Source: Desulfuromonadaceae bacterium (GTDB taxonomy: Bacteria; Desulfobacterota; Desulfuromonadia; Geobacterales; Pseudopelobacteraceae). Taken from it: 7,765 nt of DNA. The stretch spans positions 1-7,765 of the forward strand of contig JAQUCQ010000151.1 of the NCBI GenBank assembly GCA_028686145.1, in the 5' to 3' direction. Shown here piece after piece: positions 5,666 to 7,765 of this stretch. Below the pieces are notes generated by a model. The model was not told the origin of the DNA, did no database searches, and was given only the letters and a program-made list of their open reading frames with translations. Every line of letters begins with the position of its first letter. Position 1 is the stretch's first letter. Position numbers and translations under genes: made by a program.

Positions 5666-7765
5666 CTACTCCATCTGCTCGTGGTCAGACTCTTCTGAAA
5701 AGTACTGGATGTTGTTGCGGCCGGATGTTTTGGCGCGGTACATGGCGGCATCGGCATTTTTCATGACGGTCTGGAGATCGTCGCCATCATTCGGAAAGAG
5801 AGCAATGCCGATGCTCGGAGTCGTGTGCAGGGTATGCTCGCCGGAGATAAAGGGAGCGCCAATCACCCGCAGAACCTTCTCTGCCACGTGAGTTGCACTG
5901 TTTGGGCCGGATATTTCCGGAAGCACAATCACGAACTCATCGCCACCCAATCTGGCCACGGTGTCGCTCTCTCGTACCTGGCCTTGAAGCCGCCCGGCAA
6001 CCTGAATTAGCAGGTCATCACCAACATCATGTCCAAGAGTGTCGTTAATCTCCTTGAAACGATCAAGATCGATGAAGATGACCGCCACAGCGCTGTTGTT
6101 ACGCCGTCCATGGCTGATGGCGTTTTCCAGCCGGTCAAGTACGGTGAAGCGGTTGGGCAGCCCGGTCAGTGGATCGTGGTGTGCCAGATGGATTATCTTG
6201 TCTTCGGCCAGTTTTTGTTCCGTAATATCGGTGAAACTCCCTACATAATTAGAAATTTCTCCTCCCGCCTTTTTTACGGCAAAAATCATCAGCAGCTTGG
6301 GGTATACGCTGCCATCTTTACGCCGGTCCCAGATTTCTCCGTGCCAGTGCCCCTGAACGAGAATGGTCTGCCACATAGCGGCATAGAATGCAGCGTCCTC
6401 GCGTCCGGATTTAAGTATTCTCGGGTTCTGCCCCATTGCCTCATGGCGGCTGTAGCCGGTCAGGCGGCAGAAGGATTCATTGACGGCGATAATGGTGCCG
6501 TTCGGGTCGGTGATGACCATTCCCTCGTTGCTGTAATAGAAAACCTTGGAAAGTAATTGCAAGCGATCCTGGGCTCGTTTGCGGGCCGTTATGTCGGTTT
6601 CCACAGAGATGTAGCGAACCAGATTACCCTGCTCGTTTACAACTGGTTGAGCCTTGATTTCGGCCCAGTAGCCGTTTCCCGCTTTATCGTAGTTGCGTAT
6701 CTGCACGGTATATGGCCGGCATTCGGCAATCTTTCGCTCGATGTAGGCTGCAATGCGGGGGTCACTCTCTTCTCCCTGCAGAATGGTAGCCGGTTTGCGA
6801 CCGATTATTTCCTGCAATGTATAGCCGGTTTGCCGGGTAAATCCTTCATTCACCCATTCAATCATTCCTTCACTATCGGTAATGGTGACCATCTCGCTGG
6901 TTTCACGGGCAACGAGGGCTAGTTTGCTCAATTCCTGGTCACGCTCCATCAACAGTGTTGTCATCTCTTCCAAGGCGGTTGCAGTCGCTGATATTTCATC
7001 CCGTTGTGCATGACAGATGGCGGTCGATGTAGTGTCTGCTGCAACCGGGTGGCTGATAGTGCCGATGTGCCGATGTGCTATCGAACCGAGAGCCGTGACG
7101 CGCCTGCTGAGAGTTATCACCCAGGAGCCGATTCCGCCCCAGAGCAGACCGAACATCATCAGCAGGCAGAGTCCGACAGCAGCGGTCAAGTCGGTGATGG
7201 AGAAAATCTCGGGGTATTGACGATATACCAGCAGGTCGGGAGCGTCTGCTTCAGTGCCGAGGTGGATTGACCCCGTGACAAAGTTGCCGGATCCGGCTAC
7301 GGGCATCCCCCTCTTGATGCCACTGGCACCGATTGAGCTGGCAACAATAACGGAACCGCTGCGGAGAAAAAGTTGTGTGCGTGGGGCAGTGCTTCTGTGC
7401 AGCACGTTGTTGGTAAACGGATGGAACGTTATCAGATAACCGGTACCATCGCTGCCCAGAAGGATCGGCTGGCGAAAGACCCGGTAAAGTGTCGTGGTCT
7501 TTTTCTCCAGATACCAGGCCGGAGTGGACCCGTCGGGAGAAAAAAATTGAAAGTGCCGGGCTCCCGCGCCAAAGCTGAAGAGGCATTTTCCTGTCTTGTC
7601 GGTAATTACGATGTGGGAGAAATACTGATCATTGGCGAGTATGGCCAGCAAGCTGGAGAGACGTTCCCATCTTTGTGTCGGATTATTCAGGAGGTTGGTG
7701 CTATCAATCACTGCTTTTAAACTGCTGGAGTCCTGTCCCCAGTGCAGCACGCGGTCACTGAACCT
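5666..7765 (-). CDS. Membrane sensor diguanylate cyclase: extracytoplasmic sensor, HAMP, PAS-PAS-GGDEF (5' end outside window)
   Basis: The frame is open to the window edge. A GTG at 7750 could be read as a start but gives no first membrane segment, and five more in-frame codons precede it, so the true start is probably upstream. Numbering from that GTG: an extracytoplasmic sensor region (about 1-185, with VITDKTGKCLFSFGAG as in Cache-like domains), a membrane segment (about 187-212), HAMP-like linker (about 213-270), PAS1 (about 275-390, ending VETDITARKRA), PAS2 (about 398-512, ending FTDITEQKLAE), and GGDEF (about 520-685). The active-site motif GGDEF is intact (602-606, nt 5933-5947), with metal-binding Asp561 in FIDLDRFK. 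An inhibitory I-site RxxD (Arg593-Asp596) lies five residues before it, so feedback inhibition by c-di-GMP is expected. There is no EAL domain. The product should make c-di-GMP from two GTP at the inner membrane. The stop is TAG at 5668-5666. Confidence 0.95.
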   Translation of the reverse strand, partial: RFSDRVLHWGQDSSSLKAVIDSTNLLNNPTQRWERLSSLLAILANDQYFSHIVITDKTGKCLFSFGAGARHFQFFSPDGSTPAWYLEKKTTTLYRVFRQPILLGSDGTGYLITFHPFTNNVLHRSTAPRTQLFLRSGSVIVASSIGASGIKRGMPVAGSGNFVTGSIHLGTEADAPDLLVYRQYPEIFSITDLTAAVGLCLLMMFGLLWGGIGSWVITLSRRVTALGSIAHRHIGTISHPVAADTTSTAICHAQRDEISATATALEEMTTLLMERDQELSKLALVARETSEMVTITDSEGMIEWVNEGFTRQTGYTLQEIIGRKPATILQGEESDPRIAAYIERKIAECRPYTVQIRNYDKAGNGYWAEIKAQPVVNEQGNLVRYISVETDITARKRAQDRLQLLSKVFYYSNEGMVITDPNGTIIAVNESFCRLTGYSRHEAMGQNPRILKSGREDAAFYAAMWQTILVQGHWHGEIWDRRKDGSVYPKLLMIFAVKKAGGEISNYVGSFTDITEQKLAEDKIIHLAHHDPLTGLPNRFTVLDRLENAISHGRRNNSAVAVIFIDLDRFKEINDTLGHDVGDDLLIQVAGRLQGQVRESDTVARLGGDEFVIVLPEISGPNSATHVAEKVLRVIGAPFISGEHTLHTTPSIGIALFPNDGDDLQTVMKNADAAMYRAKTSGRNNIQYFSEESDHEQME

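Noticed and set aside
6029..6556. Plus-strand frame of 175 codons
   Set aside because: It is antisense to the PAS2-GGDEF region of the diguanylate cyclase and has no motif or ribosome site supporting it.
7060..7080. Short tandem repeat of GTGCCGAT in the cyclase HAMP region
   Set aside because: It has barely two units inside a continuous coding frame; the protein is normal across it.
1..7765. CRISPR array, tRNA, rRNA, insertion sequence or integrase
   Set aside because: No regularly spaced repeats, tRNA-like cloverleaf, rRNA sequence, transposase frame or terminal inverted repeats were seen. The gene fusion at about 4570 has no insertion-sequence remnant at it.

Overview
The window looks like chromosomal DNA from a Gram-negative, respiratory deltaproteobacterium of the Geobacter/Desulfuromonas type. 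This placement is an inference from gene content: an outer-membrane lipid A deacylase-like protein, a TonB receptor, an orphan ABC-type binding protein, and many-domain sensor proteins with AHDFNN-type kinase and PAS-PAS-GGDEF layouts. No single marker fixes the species. Every gene except the first, and one doubtful small ORF, lies on the minus strand.

Left part (1-2100): the 3' end of a geranylgeranyl-reductase-family flavoprotein runs rightward and converges on a small secreted two-cysteine protein of unknown function, with a strong hairpin terminator between them. Next comes an AT-rich spacer, a PagL-type lipid A 3-O-deacylase homologue, and a 357-base gene-free stretch holding short inverted repeats.

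Right part (2101-7765): read in the minus direction, the order is a membrane-bound PAS-PAS diguanylate cyclase (its 5' end is outside the window), a 276-base gap, a TonB-dependent receptor, an ABC-type substrate-binding protein, and a hybrid histidine kinase with a C-terminal receiver. No permease or ATPase accompanies the binding protein. The set therefore looks more like a ligand-sensing cassette than a transporter: ligand enters through the receptor, is captured in the periplasm, and is reported to the kinase and/or the cyclase. That functional link is inference.

The most notable observation is that this cassette is broken. The receptor stops after its plug domain, and its DNA runs directly, out of frame, into the second half of the binding-protein gene at about 4568-4579. 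The receptor's barrel and the binding protein's first half are both missing. This is best explained by one internal deletion of roughly 1.5-2 kb joining two neighbouring genes (size inferred from usual family lengths), or by an assembly artefact. The gap just upstream also carries a short coding-like stretch on the opposite strand (5509-5652), possibly a second rearrangement scar. The kinase and cyclase at either end keep all their key residues, so the signalling outputs appear intact while the ligand-input components are destroyed.
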